Made by a program: the position numbers and the translations under genes
In this document: one piece after another, positions 1 through 12,447 of the stretch
Position numbering within the stretch: the first letter of the stretch is position 1
Layout: every line of letters begins with the position of its first letter
From: Lolium rigidum
Lineage: Eukaryota; Streptophyta; Magnoliopsida; Poales; Poaceae
Direction of reading: 5' to 3'
DNA: 64,000 bases
Assembly: GCF_022539505.1 (NCBI RefSeq)
Contig: NC_061513.1
Span: 354,311,696-354,375,695, forward strand
The notes under the pieces: generated by a model
What the model was told of the DNA's origin: nothing
Databases searched by the model: none
Seen by the model: the letters and a program-made list of their open reading frames with translations, nothing else

Positions 1-664
1 GTATCTCCGTCCTCCAGCGTGGCCATGTAGAACGCAAAGCGGGCCCTAACGTTGCCAAGCAGGCCCAAAGAAGCATAGAGAGGACACACACGCGGTCGAC
101 GACACGTCCACGCCGACGCATTTCCAACCCAAAATTGTGGTGTGGACTGTTTGCGTTGGGTCGGAGCTGGATTTTCATATTCTCATGTACGTGCTGATTA
201 AAATGGACCGGCTCGGTTCGTTTGCATTAGATCGCTGTGGATGCCCTTAGATGCCACTAAAACGCACCAACACATAATTCAGACTAATGATTAATTTAGC
301 TATGGTTGTGGGTCTATTGCCGGTGGAGGACGCGTGTAGTCGTGTGCCCGATGGATCTCCTGGGACCTAATCGGTTTTTTCGTGTTTATTCATGTGGTTT
401 TATGTCAATCTCTTATGATATACGATGGTTATTGCATGCTTTGGGCCTTCTTTCGACGACTTCCCATATTTCTATTGCATGCTTTGTCCGACTTCTGTGA
501 CGGTGGGGTGAGGACCGTGGCTTGTGCGAGTGTGCGTAGTCGTCTCTACAAGTTTGAGTATCTAAATGGATTTTTTCTTTACTTTTTAGACTATTTATAC
601 TACAATTAACGATTATTAATAGATCACTGGTATTATGGCAAAAAAAAAAACAAATTCACATAGT
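1..664. other. Unclassified low-complexity-free DNA, no gene recognised
   Basis: I see no conserved protein, RNA gene or transposon terminus here. The only ORFs are about 64-75 aa with no recognisable motif. The sequence runs up to the first MITE. Confidence 0.4.
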
Positions 665-945
665 GAGGCCTCCTTTGATTAATAGGATAGGAAAAGCATA
701 GGGTCAAGATGTCATGATGATTTGAATCCTGTAGAAATCTGACGTGTGTTTGATTGTAGTAAAGAAATTTTTCATAAGGTATGACCAAATGCTTTTTTCC
801 TATAGGATTTACGCTACAAGATTCATATAGGATTAGTTTGTATAAGATGTGTTCCTATAAATCAAACGATTTGTATAGAATTTTTTTCATAGGATTCAAA
901 TTCTACACAATTCCTCTCCAAATCCTTTGAATCAAAGGAGGCCTC
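665..945. mobile_element. MITE with 16-bp perfect terminal inverted repeats
   Basis: The 281-bp element starts GAGGCCTCCTTTGATT and ends with the exact reverse complement (AATCAAAGGAGGCCTC). The interior is AT-rich, with recurring 'cctataggatt'-type motifs in both orientations, and has no coding capacity. A relative lies at 58481-58771. I could not define a clean target-site duplication, so the superfamily is left open. Confidence 0.75.
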
Positions 946-2289
946 AAGGCGGATGTGGGTGCATGTAAAAAAAAAACTAAACGAAGCATAGTGAAAGCGA
1001 TGGCGAACATAGAGTTTGCGGCTCTGGTGTGAAGCATGGGAGGCGGCAATGTAGCTCCCTGTTCCCATCTCGGTACAGTTTGGGCGCGTTTGGTAAGCTG
1101 TGAGGGCATTTTTGAATGGACCGTCAAGCTTTGTGATAGGTGAGAAGATAAGAGGTAAGGTCACTATGTGGATAAGTGGTGAGGCTAAAGCTGGGCTCGT
1201 ATGAAACCAAACAGCTAAGCCCTTCGTTTCTGCTTGGCCAAAAAATTCTGCACAAGATACCAAATGAGTGACGTTTTCTGACTCACGCCTGCCCGCTCCA
1301 AATGGCTTCGGAGCGACGTGGCCACCCCATTTGTCGCGGTTGCAGGCGCGCCCGCGACAAAAGGCTCCCACGAAAGCTCTATTTTCCACTAGTGAACGGG
1401 CAGACACTCCCATCTCATTCGCGTAATAATGCAAGAAATCGGCCCAGAGCCCTTACACACTTGGAACGCCCTGCGCGCGCATACGGATTGCGAGTAAGAC
1501 AGCAACGGCCAACTGTTGGCCTGGTGCACGCAGCAGTCCAACGCATATGGATGGAGGGCGCAGGACCCCTCCCACATGTACGCACAGTACGTGGACTCGC
1601 TCGGGTATGCCAGTGCCCCCTCGCTATCGATAGATCGCTCACGTAGTCACGTTCGTACAGCTCCATCGTCACTGCGCTCTTAGCCAGCGCTGTCGACCAT
1701 GCATCTTGTCCGTCTCAAAGCTGGGACCTCGGCAGCGACGTCGAGAACTGCCCCACGGCCGTAAAAAAGACTCCACCACCGGCACCGGGCCACCTGTTCC
1801 CCTCGTCGATGCCCGCCGGCCGGTCGGCCGGTCGGACGGGACGGCGAGCAGCGCATGCATGCAGCCGATCGAGCTATTAGCCATCGAAATCTACCTATCT
1901 ATCGGCAAGGTTTTGCATGAGAGGCAGCAGCACATTGCATAGTCTCATCTCTCTCATGGTCCTCATGGACATGGAATATGCGATGGAGCCAGCCGACCCC
2001 GCGAGAAGGGTCAGGTCAGGGATTTGAAAGGTATGGCGCCAATCAGCCAGCAGCCAATCAATCTGGCTGCGGCGCCTGCAGATCAGAGCCGCATTTATTT
2101 CTCTCATGTTCGGATCTGAGGAGGCCGATCGGGATCGTCATCAACGTAGTAGTACGTCCGCGCGCCTGCTTGCGCTTGCAGGGGAGCATGCAGTGGGGAT
2201 CGTGCGTGGCCCGAGCCGCCTCTCCCGGCATGGCGACCCCTCCTGCGGACATCATTTTGTCGGGGAGATCGGTAGAGATGGGGCTATTC
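946..2289. other. Unclassified, partly GC-rich DNA
   Basis: The 1240-2290 part is GC-rich, with several overlapping short ORFs on both strands. None has a recognisable domain, a convincing splice structure or a length bias to one strand. It could be an old gene or promoter relic or a degraded transposon; I cannot tell which. Confidence 0.35.
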
Positions 2290-2582
2290 GGCTAGCCATA
2301 GTCTTAGATATGCATCAAGTATTACGCATCCTACATTGCCACCAAAAATGCTGATGTGGCAGGTAATTATGGATGAGAGAGAAGATTAGAGTATCGTAGG
2401 TAGATCATTGTATCATACCGCACATCACGAGAAAAGTTAGTATCAAATAAATCTTGTACACAAATTTGTATTGGGATTCTACAAATCAATTAATATAGCA
2501 AAACTATGATACTAGTCTATGATACTATGCATTATGGATCTAGTCTATTATATACTAAAAGCAAAATAAGGGTGTTTTTCGA

Positions 2583-2668
2583 GGCACCAGGTTAATCCAC
2601 ATATGCTTAAAAAATATAAACCCGTGGCACCAGGTTAATCCACATATGCTTAAAAAATATAAACCCGT
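2583..2668. repeat. 43-bp tandem duplication near the Helitron 5' end
   Basis: Two adjacent copies of a 43-bp unit begin GGCACCAGGTTAATCC at 2583 and 2626. They are identical over the unit. The repeat lies about 45 bp inside the proposed 5' terminus of the Helitron. Confidence 0.85.
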
Positions 2669-4206
2669 GATTTTAATTTTAACGTCTGAGATTAAAAGAT
2701 AGGAAGTGTTACGTATAATAATATAGGTGTACAAAAATAGACTGGCACGTAAGCTCCATATCTCAGGAAGGAAAGAAAAAAGAGGAAGTCCAAAAGAAAA
2801 ATGGGTACCATATGTGAGATCCGTGTCACGTGAAGGATCTAAAATTTTGATAGTTAGAGTTTGGATTCAACACTACACAGGTCGCAAAGAAAAAAAAACA
2901 CTGCATGTTTTATGTCCTTCCATATTTTAATGGCAGTACCTTACATGACAGCCTATTTTTTATGTATTGATCTATACACGTTTCGTATCCCTTAACTCTG
3001 AAAAATCTCTACACATTTGCATCCAGTCATACCACTTGGACCTAACAGTGTTACGTGCTAGGCAGAGTACAGATTGATTTAACATGTACGTCCTGATGAG
3101 TCGAGATTTTAAACGTCCCAATCGAAGCTTCTGTTTTCAAAACTTAGCTGGCAAGCTATCACGTATGAGCAGTCAAATAAAATACACCTATTCAATCTGT
3201 GCAGTTCTAGAAAAAACGGTTAGCCTGTAAAAAAAAAGTTATTCAATCTTGCGGTCCAATAGAAAATATTCCATTTTGTAAAAAGTAGTTAGTTATAACG
3301 GAAGAGATTTGTGTAGATCGTTCATGCTATCAATCTGGTAAATGCAATGAAAACTCATGCCCTTAGCTAGCTGGTAGTTTCTACGTGATGTTAGATCATT
3401 TCGCATAGCTAATAGCTAGTTAGATTGCAAATAATTGGGGTTTACTTTAGCAATGACACTACAAATTTTTAGACAGTTCTGGCTGATCAAAAAAGGAATT
3501 TTTTTAGTAAGTGAACTTAACATATTTTTAAATAAAAGTATAGAGAGAAAATTAAAAATAAACTTACGGTGATGGTACGATAATGCCACAACAGAGGAGC
3601 ATGACATACATGCAGTCATGGCGGAATTAATTGTGGACAAAGCTAGCTAGATGTGCACGTCAATTGCACATTCAGTTCGCGTAGTACAATCTGGTATGTG
3701 GGTACATGTGGGTAAAATTTTGATTTTGATCTATTACAATCCAAAACTTAAATTCGGATATAAGATTTAACACGTGCCATATACTTGTACTTTGCTAAAT
3801 TACCCAACTTGCAAATAAACATTGGAAAGAGATTTATTTCCGAGTAAGGTGAGAGGTACCGGCGCAAATTAAAACGCTGGAAAATTGATCACGACCATCT
3901 TAGTATTGGATAGAAAAAATGTTGAGAGTTCTCTAGAACTTTCACATCTATTTGATGTTGAAATCACAATATGGTCAAAAAAAGCGACGCATACCAGAAA
4001 TTCTTATGAGACAGTAAAACATGCATTTCTTAGTGTACTTCTTTTGTACTTCCCCGTATGATTTCATAAAACGTCTTAAATAACCAATACATTTGATATA
4101 ATTATAACCGACCATATCACGGATAGTATTCTATTCTATTGGTGCAATAGAGATGAAAAATAGAAATAGCCTATTTTATCTATGTAAATCCTTTTTACAA
4201 AATACA

Positions 4207-4574
4207 TATGGGTCATGGGTTCCTATAAGAGTTAAGACAACTTCTCACTACAATCACGTCGTAAAATCAAGGACTGATTAAGATGATGAAACTTTGTTGT
4301 TCATGTCTCATAGTCACGGTACATGGCACTACATGTACATGTGAGCGGAATGTAGAATGATTGTGTTGGCGATAGTGATAGGGACATGGATATGGGTCAT
4401 GGGTTCCTATAAGAGTTAAGACAACTTCTCACTACAATCACGTCGTAAAATCAAGGACTGATTAAGATGATGAAACTTTGTTGTTCATGTCTCATAGTCA
4501 CGGTACATGGCACTACATGTACATGTGAGCGGAATGTAGAATGATTGTGTTGGCGATAGTGATAGGGACATGGA
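4207..4574. repeat. Perfect 184-bp tandem duplication
   Basis: The unit beginning TATGGGTCATGGGTTCC at 4207 is repeated at 4391. I found no difference between the two copies by eye. It is non-coding and lies inside the Helitron. Either the duplication is recent or it is an assembly artefact. Confidence 0.9.
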
Positions 4575-5344
4575 TAGGGATAGGAAGAATGGATGGATTT
4601 ACATATTAACAATTAGAATATCCTAATGAAAATGATGTCCTAGAAAACTAGGCACTATAAACTTTATTACTTTGATTATCGGTGTATAAATGTATATATA
4701 CATATAGTATATTGAAATAGGCCAAAATAATAGATATCTTAAGTCACAGTTCAAAATATTTTCTATTTTTATAATAATAATTATTAAACTTTAGTACCAT
4801 ATTGCTATACAAAATCACACATCTTAGAGACTATAACGTCTTAAGTATTATGTATTTGGAATGACCGGGTAAAATACAACCACGTACCACCAATCTCTGC
4901 ATGAATGGACGACTCCAAAAAAGGGTGCAGTTGTGCCCGGGATCAAAAAAGCATTTCAGAATGAACGAAGATAGTGAAAGTAGAAAGACCGAAACAAAAA
5001 CAACAAATAATCTTTTAAACCAACAAAACAGAAGATTATTACTCTTTACTTGGCCTGGCTGTTAACTACAAAGATTGATGATTTTTTTCATTAATTTAAT
5101 TACTCAAAAAGGGAGATCCATATGTCTAGATGATTTATGTGTTCCACGCCTATTTGAACATTTCTATTGAGCATAACATTTCACACTAATTTACTGTTTT
5201 ACTTTTATCTTGTGTTGTGAATTATTTTTCACTTTTATAATGCTAAGAAGATGCCCTCGCATTTGCGAGGGCCACCTTGCTAGTATCATATAAAAGTATC
5301 ATATGCATGATACTACTATATGATAGTACCCACTATGGCCAGCC

Positions 5345-5635
5345 TTCGGAGTCCGATCCATGACGACGATGCCGATGCCAGTGTAGCCACGTCCATGTCC
5401 GTCGAATTTGGATGTACTAGCAGAGTTGATCTGCGGCGTGATTGCGTGAATAAGAAGACCACCCCACGAACAGAACGGTTTTTTCCTTCACTCTGGAGCG
5501 GTGAGCAATCTCTCTGATCCAATTAAGAATTATAAAATCTAGCAACACAAAAAATGAAATGTGAAATTCGTTTTCATTTTGGCTATGCAGATCTTGCATT
5601 GATTTCGTGGGCTGAAGAGAGTAGAAAGAGAGCTA
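5345..5635. other. Unclassified spacer between MITEs
   Basis: About 290 bp between the split MITE and the Stowaway element. ORFs of 60-68 aa occur on both strands but none is recognisable. Confidence 0.4.
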
Positions 5636-5820
5636 CTCCCTCCGTTCACTAATGTAAGATGTTTTCGACACTTTCTAAGTAGACTATATACAAAACAAAA
5701 TAAATAATCCTACGCACTAAAAATAGACTTGAAGTGAGTGAACCTATAAATAAAATGTCTAAACGTCTAAACTGTTCATAGGTAGTATTTCATACTAGTG
5801 GGTTGAGGAACGGAAAGGAC
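5636..5820. mobile_element. Stowaway-type (Tc1/Mariner) MITE
   Basis: It begins TA-CTCCCTCCGTTCACTAATGTAA, the classic Stowaway terminus of Pooideae, and ends near GGAACGGAAAGGAC, a diverged copy of the inverted end GGAACGGAGGGAG. Length (about 185 bp) and AT-rich interior fit. The right TA duplication is degraded. Confidence 0.8.
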
Positions 5821-8800
5821 GAACACATAGATTACCAACTCGATAATCTCAAACTGCTATTTGATCGGGAACATGGAGAATTGTTGAGAATTGAAGGGGA
5901 TATGTTTGCCAAACCATGATGTTGCAGGGTGAATAGCTCCTACGCGATGTTGTTGAGGAGAATTGGAGAGGAAGCGACGTAGTTGGCTCAAATAGCTCTT
6001 GTGCGAAGATTCTCGTGGTTCAACTCAGTTTTGTGCGACGACGGAACTTAAACGGGGGAAATAGGTTAGGCGTCGGAATTATGTGAGCCTGGCGGGACCC
6101 ACAACTTATCCACATCAGCACAGGAGCAACCTTTTGTCCACCTCACCACGCGGGACCCACTGCTTATCCGCCTCACGACGTGGGACCCAGAACTCCCAGC
6201 TGGTACAAGACAGAGCATCTCGCCCCCGTGCCGGAGCTTCCAACTGTTGCATCCTCCCCTGCATCCTCCCGTGACTTCTTCTTCTCCGACGAACCTCGAA
6301 GCGCGGCAACACTGGCGGTAGATGTCGAGCACCGCTTAAACCTCCCACTTCTCCTATGGTACAATGCTACTAGGAAAGTGCCCTGATTGCCCACGGGCAG
6401 CGCCCGTGAAGCTGTGGTTACCTCAACCGACAAAAATGGCAACCTCGGGTGTGAGTTTGTGAAATGCGAGAGTAAACCAGAGCAGAGCAAAGATAGATCT
6501 GAGTTTCCCCTCTCCCAATTTTCTCAATTTTGGGTTTTCATCCGATTTGGGAATTAGGGTTCATATTTTGTATTTTTAGAATCTGAGAAAATGCATGTAT
6601 TTCGAGTGGCTTGATGAGTACACCAAGAGGATTGAAATCGAGGCCGCATCCCTGGGCTTAATTTGCCATCGACGGTGGAGCAATTGGGATCTGCTACAGG
6701 GATTGCTACGGTGGGGAAAGTGGAAGGGCTTGCGAAAGAGAAGGCAACTAAATTGGGGTTGATGGAGTTCAAGAAGATGAACACACAGCTACTAAAACTT
6801 GTGGATCTAAAGAAGCAGCAAAATCTGATGGCCGGAATTTTTTATTTTTTGTATAATTTCTCTCGGTTTTGTTTATCTCCAGATCATTAGTCGTTAGACA
6901 ATGCAATCAGTGTTCTAGTAACAATTGCCATGGTTTGTAATCATACTAACAGCCTTGAATAAAATGCAACACAAATTCTGCCAAAATTTCCCCCACTCTT
7001 TTTTAGGTTTTTCAGTTTGTCAGTTAAGGTGTGCGTGGAAAGTTCAGTGTTAAGAAAAAAATCGACGACGGGTGGTAGAAAAGGCCAGACCCAAATAGAA
7101 CGTAGCAGGCCTAAATAGATCGTATCCACACCCAATAGTACGTCTAGCTTTGGGGGGAAAAGTGCGCACGACTAGGTATTGCTTGACTCATTTTGAGCTA
7201 TAATCTCGAAATGGCTAAAATGCAATAATCTCATTTTCTTGCAAACTAACTTTGCTACTCATTCACTCCTTTTTGTTATTCTTGTTAATGCATGAATCAT
7301 CAAGAACTCATGTTTTATTTTCTTATTCTTGTTAAAGATATGAGTTGTCTCAAACATTGCATCAAGTAGCCAATTGGTGTACATTGATATTGAGCCTTTG
7401 TGATGCACAAGTGTACTCTTTCTAATGTTTTTGCTTTATGAGCCTTTTGCTATATGCACTTGTGATGAAATTGGGTTGCACATTGACATTGAGCCTTTTG
7501 ATGCACGAGTGTTACATAACTTAGGAACTTGTAGTACAAATAATAGTATGCAAACGTTAATTAGACAAGAAGGGGTGCGGTGTCGTTTTATCTTCGACGA
7601 TGTAGCACTTAATGCGGCAGAAAATTCAAAGAAGAAGGTGCATCAACGCGTGGGTGTGCACAAGCCATTTTCAAGTGATTGTTTTACCTGTGTGTACGTG
7701 TGCCATTTTAAAGTGATTGTTTTGTGTGTGTACGTGTGCCATTTTTTTTTGGATCAACTAGTATGTAGCAAATTTCACTTAAAAGAAAATGAATTTGTTA
7801 TTCTTGGCTTGTCAATAATTGCAAAAGAGAGATCAATGCTCTATGAGGCATGGCTTTGCGACCCCATTGTACCACGGGTACGTGCATGCTCTCTAGGCAT
7901 GGCTTTGCGACCCCATTGTACCACGGGTAGCAGAACTAGCGGCCCAACATACAAACCAGCGAGCCCGCCCCCAATCTTATCCACTCTTATGAAAAAAGAG
8001 GTAGGAGCCAATTGGATTCAAGAACAAGGCCTCCCACGGATCGCCCAGCGCCAGTTCACGGAAACCTTCTAGAAGAACCGATCGCACAGACAGGGTACTA
8101 CGCTAGGGCTAGACCGACGGCCGAGGTTGGTCGTTAGGGTTAGCTTGGTCAACAAATGGGGTTTTGAGAAGTTTTGGGCTTAGTCAACGTGGTTTTGACA
8201 GGTTTGACTGTGCATAGCTAATTCAAAAAATCAAAAAATACAAAACCTTCACACATAGTCATGTTATGTGACCTAGTTATGAGAAAAATCATAAACATGA
8301 CGTAGATCAATTTGCATGAAAAATCCTTCACAAAGTGAACAACCTCGACTGAGGTTGCAGAGAGTTCAAAGGAGAGAGTAGAGGGTTTGGGGTTTTGAAA
8401 AAGGAAATGGAAAATACCAGAAACCTCAACCTAGCTTCATTTTGAAGTGACTAAGCAGGATCTAAAGTTAGTTTTGCATATTCATATTTTAAAGTTGTTT
8501 TCTTAATGATTTTCTATTAAAGCATTTATTTTCAAAATAATTTAATAATATGAAGATTAATTCAAAAAATAGTGAGACTTCGTATTGATACTATATACTT
8601 AGAATAGATGCGAAGGAAATTTATTTGGATGATTTGGACAAGGTCGGAAAATAAGTTGCTTAGAAATGGGGTACTTTCCCTAGCTTTGGAACCCATTTGT
8701 ACCACATTTTCGATGACGATGAATTATACTTCACAAAAGAGATCAAGGTGATCACGAGAGGTGTATAATTTTTGAATAAAACGTTGGAAGATTAAACAAA

Positions 8801-8993
8801 CATATAAAAGTACAAATAGTTACATTGGTTGAAATTCAAAATTATCAACATATTTGAATTTCGGCTCAAATTTGATTTTTTTCTCAAATGTAGATATAGA
8901 ATTATAACAAATCACACAAGTTTTCACGAATCAAAGTACCAGTAACAATATATCACACAAGTTTTCTAGAACCATAGCATCATAAATATTACA
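5821..8993. other. Unclassified 3.2 kb, probably degraded transposon DNA
   Basis: No confident gene. A + strand stretch around 6590-6830 (ORF 6663-6890) has the Lys-rich, helical look of a real exon (peptide ...GLAKEKATKLGLMEFKK...), preceded by a leader-like 'ttagggttcat' sequence, but I do not recognise it. The 7425-8072 + strand ORF is built from local duplications and looks spurious. The 8100-8990 part is AT-rich and may be the 3' flank or terminal region of the adjacent MULE; I could not find its inverted repeat. Confidence 0.35.
7846..7929. repeat. 35-bp direct repeat (period 49 bp)
   Basis: The 35-bp stretch starting AGGCATGGCTTTGCGACCCC at 7846 recurs identically at 7895. It lies in unclassified DNA and accounts for part of an otherwise attractive + strand ORF. 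Confidence 0.85.
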
Positions 8994-10729
8994 TCATTTC
9001 TTCTTAATATTTGATTTCTTTTTCTTCGGCTTACCTTTGAATGTTTTTGCTTCTATACCAAGAAGATCAGTCATGCTCCTTGTTTTCTTTGCTTCACTTT
9101 CAGTAGACCTCCCCACAGCCCGACCTAGAGCTAGAATTTCATCCAAAACAACTTCAATTTGCATTCAACAGATTCAGTTTGGACAACATCCTCCAAAAAT
9201 GCTTCAGGTGTCACAACGTCCTCCACAACAAATTCAGCTTGTACTTGAACTACTTCAGTTTGCACCTCAACATCTTAAGTTTGCACCGTCACTGCAAGAT
9301 CTGCAGAATTGAATAAATTCTGCACACTCCTCTTCTTTCTACGGCCCCCCAATTCTTGCCTTTTTCGTTGACCAGCATGTTTCAACTACAAGGGGCTCAA
9401 CTACACAGTTTTTACGCTTCCTCCTGAAAAACACTTCATGTTATGGTTAGTAAGTAAAAAAAAAAATCATCACAAACAAAAACAGGGCTTTTAGATGACC
9501 ATTTGGATGAACTTGAACATACTTTGGCTTTTCAGCAGTTTATATACACTTGGTAGATCTAAGTCGGTGTCCAAGTTCTTCATGGAGCTTGCATCTATTT
9601 TTGAGACCTTTTTTGGACCCTTTTTTCTTGGCATCTTTCTTCCCCTTCTTACTTCTCCCACCTCTCTCAAACCAACCCTTGAATCTATTTTGTTTATGCC
9701 TGGCAGCCTTTCTTTTCATCAACGGAGGGCACAAGGAGAATTCTATGCCCACTTAAGGCCACTAAGACTGATCTATAAGTGCTTGAATTGGACTTGCATA
9801 TACAACTGTGAATTTTTCAACTAAGTAATACTCATGCAAGTATGGGTGCATGTTTATCTTGAGTTTGGAGGACAAGAAAAGTATGGCATGTTCACAAGGT
9901 TTTCCAGATTGTTGCCAATCAAGGCAGGTGCATTCATGCAATTCAGTGTTAACAACATGCCTTATTCCTTTCTTTGTATCTCTAACTTCAGCACCCCACA
10001 ATGAGGATTTGTCAACACACAATTGTGCAAGATTTATGCTCCTATTGACTACATGCTGCACTACAACAAGCAACTTGTCAATTCCTTGCAGAAGTTCACC
10101 AAGCTTTGCTCTCAACTCCCACAACCTCATGATCATGATTTGGTAAACCATGTCATGGACATGCAAGTCTTTTAACTCCTTCACCCTGTTGTTAAAACTT
10201 TCTACCAAGTTGTTGTTCATATGATCACACTTGATGGCAAGATTAAATCCTGACCTGTACCACAATAGAAAATGGTAGGGGTTCATCCAAGGGAAAACTC
10301 GTTGCTTGATGACATTATTGTACGAAGGAGATATGAATATGTCTATTTAGTGTAAGATCTTGCTGCTGGCCACATGCGGCCAACTTCATCTCCTCTGAAT
10401 ATTTTGATCACATTCATCCACATATTACCAAAGCACTCCCTCTGCTCACCATGGGGAAAACATTCTTGACTGCATTTTCTAGCCCTTTACATGCATCAGT
10501 GTGGACTGCCAAAGGTGACACTGGCCCTATGCATCTTTTCAACTACATCATGAACCATGTCCATGAAGCCTCTATCTTAGACTCAAACATGCCAATAGCT
10601 ACAGGGAACATCCATTTGTGTCCATCTAGAGTATTGCAAGCTGCTAGTTGACCATTCCACTTGCCAGTCAAAAATGAAGAGTCTATGCTCAAATATAGAC
10701 GGCACCCTACTTTGAAACCATCGATGCAA
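8994..10729 (-). pseudogene. MULE (Mutator-like) transposase, C-terminal two thirds, broken
   Basis: This is the distal part of a MuDR-type transposase, which would cut and move Mutator-like elements. Read on the minus strand from 10729: the first catalytic Asp in a SIDSSFLTGKW context, then the second Asp in VHTDACKGLENAV (about 10450-10510), the catalytic Glu in NNLVESFNN (about 10200), a SWIM zinc finger (CTCLDWQQSGKPCEH, about 9890-9935), then the basic PPLMKRKA tail and a Lys-rich end (KKKKSNIKKK) closing at a TGA at 8994-8996. In-frame TAG and TAA codons near 9754-9764, and frame changes elsewhere, show that it is dead. The 5' part lies beyond the inserted LTR element, at 17616-18400. 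Confidence 0.85.
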
Positions 10730-12432
10730 TGATGTCTACGGGAGCTTCTATACTTGTAGACAGTGTTGGGCCTCCAAGAGCAGAGGTTTGTAGAACAGCA
10801 GCAAGTTTCCCTTAAGTGGATCACCCAAGGTTTATCGAACTCAGGGAGGAAGAGGTCAAAGATATCCCTCTCATGCAACCACTGCAACCACAAAGCAAGA
10901 AGTCTCTTGTGTCCCCAACACACCTAATAGGTGCACTCGTTCGGCGAAGAGATAGTGAAATACGGGTGGTATGAATGAATATGAGAAGTAGTAACGGCGC
11001 GAGAAAATAGCTTGTCTGGCGTGTAGTTGATGGTGGTAATATGGTAGCGGTAGTAACGCGATAAAACGATAAACAAGCAGCGATAGCGATATTTAGGAAC
11101 AAGGCCTAGGGATTAGACTTTCACTAGTGGACACTCTCAACTTTGATCACATAACGAGAATAGATAGATGCATACTCTACACTCTTTTGTTGGATGATGA
11201 ACACATTGCGTAGGATTACACGAACCCTCAATGCCGGAGTTAACAAGCTCCACAATTCAATGTTCATATTTAAATAACCTTAGAGTGCATGAAAGATCAA
11301 CACGACTAAACCAAGTACTAACACGGCATGCACACTGTCACCTTCACACTATGTAGGAGGAATAGATCACATCAATACTATCATAGCAATAGTTAACTTC
11401 ACAATCTACAAGAGATCATGATCATAGCATACGCCAAGTACTAACACGGATGCACACACTGTCACCATTACACCGTTCAGGAGGAATAAAACTACTTTAA
11501 TAACATCACTAGAGTAGCACATAGATAAATTGTGATACAAAACACATTGCAATCATAAAGAGATATAAATAAGCACTTCACTACACCATTCATAACGAGT
11601 GAATAAGTATTCTGTGAAATATAGCCTAAGAGACCCACACGGTGCACACACTGTCACCTTTACACACGTGGGACAAGGAGTCTCCGGAGATCACATAAGT
11701 AAAATTCACTTGACTAGCATAACGACATCTAGATTACAAGCATCATCATATGAATCTCAATCATGTAAGGCAGCTCATGAGATTATTGTATTGAAGTACA
11801 TAGGAGAGAGATGAACCACATAGCTACCGGTACAGCCCGAGCCTCGATGGAGAACTACTCCCTCCTCATGGGAGACAACAGCGTTGATGGAGATGGCGGT
11901 GGTGTCGATGGAGGAGCCTTCCGGGGGCACTTCCCCGCTCCGGCAGGGTGCCGGAACAGAGACTCCTGTCCCCCAGATCTTGGCTTCGCGATGGCGGCGG
12001 CTTTGGAAGGTTTCTCTTACCGTGGCTTTTTCGTCTCGAGGTTTTAGGTCGAGGGGCTTCTTATAGGCGAAGAGGCGGCGTCAGAGGGTCAAAGAGGCGG
12101 CGACACCATAGGGTGGTGCGGGCCACACCCAGGCCGCGCCGGCCTATGGTCCCGTGGGCCCGTGCCCCCTCTCCGGCGGTTCTCGGGTGTTCCGGATGCT
12201 TCGGGCAAAATAGGATGCTGGGTCTTGATTTCGTCCGATTCGAGAATATTTCCTTACTAGGATTTACGGAACCAAAAACAACAGAAAACAGGAACTGGCC
12301 CTTCGGCATCTCGTCAATAGGTTAGTTCCGGAAAACGCATAAATATGACATATAATGTGTACAAAACATGTAGATATCATCAATAATGTGGCATGGAACA
12401 TAAGAAATTATCGATACGTCGGAGACGTATCA
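10730..12432 (-). repeat. 3' LTR of element B
   Basis: The 1.70 kb LTR runs from TGATGTCTACGGG (+ strand) to GACGTATCA. On the minus strand it starts TGATACGTCTCCGACG. It matches the 15906-17610 LTR closely, with a few substitutions and several 1-bp indels. The ORFs of 60-125 aa inside it are translations of LTR sequence, not genes. Confidence 0.9.
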
Positions 12433-12447
12433 GCATCCCCAAGCTTA
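12433..12447 (-). other. Polypurine tract of element B
   Basis: TAAGCTTGGGGATGC (minus) directly abuts the 3' LTR, where plus-strand priming occurs in Gypsy elements. The same 15-mer recurs at 14315-14329 and 14373-14387. Confidence 0.65.

Larger units (their letters stand above)
2539..5283 (+). mobile_element. Non-autonomous Helitron
   Basis: The 3' end has the Helitron hallmark: a perfect 9-bp-stem hairpin (GCCCTCGCA tt TGCGAGGGC, 5253-5272), a short spacer, then CTAG (5280-5283) followed by T. The 5' end is most simply placed at TCTAGTCTATTATATACT, starting at 2539 after an A, as expected for insertion between A and T. No Rep/helicase ORF is visible in the 2.7 kb, so it would need proteins supplied in trans. 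It contains a 43-bp and a 184-bp tandem duplication. The 5' boundary is less certain than the 3' one. Confidence 0.7.
2290..5344. mobile_element. Short MITE (about 310 bp) split by a Helitron
   Basis: The left end GGCTAGCCATAGT (2290-2302) and right end ACTATGGCCAGCC (5332-5344) are inverted repeats matching at 12 of 13 positions. They are flanked by a possible 3-bp duplication, TTC. The two halves (2290-2538 and 5284-5344) are both rich in 'tatgatac/gtatcata' motifs, as expected of one element cut open. The Helitron at 2539-5283 separates them. Confidence 0.6.

Noticed and set aside
1087..1240. Possible hAT-like MITE (GGGCGCGTTTGGTAAG ... CCAAACAGCTAAGCCC)
   Set aside because: The inverted ends match only in a short core and no 8-bp duplication was found.
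862..1434. 190-aa minus ORF
   Set aside because: Its C-terminal part is translated from the MITE at 665-945, and the rest has no recognisable motif or codon bias.
6663..6890. Small Lys-rich + strand ORF as a host gene
   Set aside because: It looks exon-like but is too short, has no recognised domain, and lacks convincing neighbouring exons; left as part of an unclassified stretch.
7425..8072. 215-aa + strand ORF
   Set aside because: It is made partly of local duplications (7846/7895 and a 'gtgtgtacgtgtgccatttt' repeat), has no domain, and sits in transposon-like DNA.
11948..12325. Repeated Arg/Pro-rich ORFs of 60-130 aa (also near 17129, 36585, 41685, 46906, 54812)
   Set aside because: They recur in every LTR copy because the LTR is GC-rich there; they are translations of U3/R sequence, not genes.
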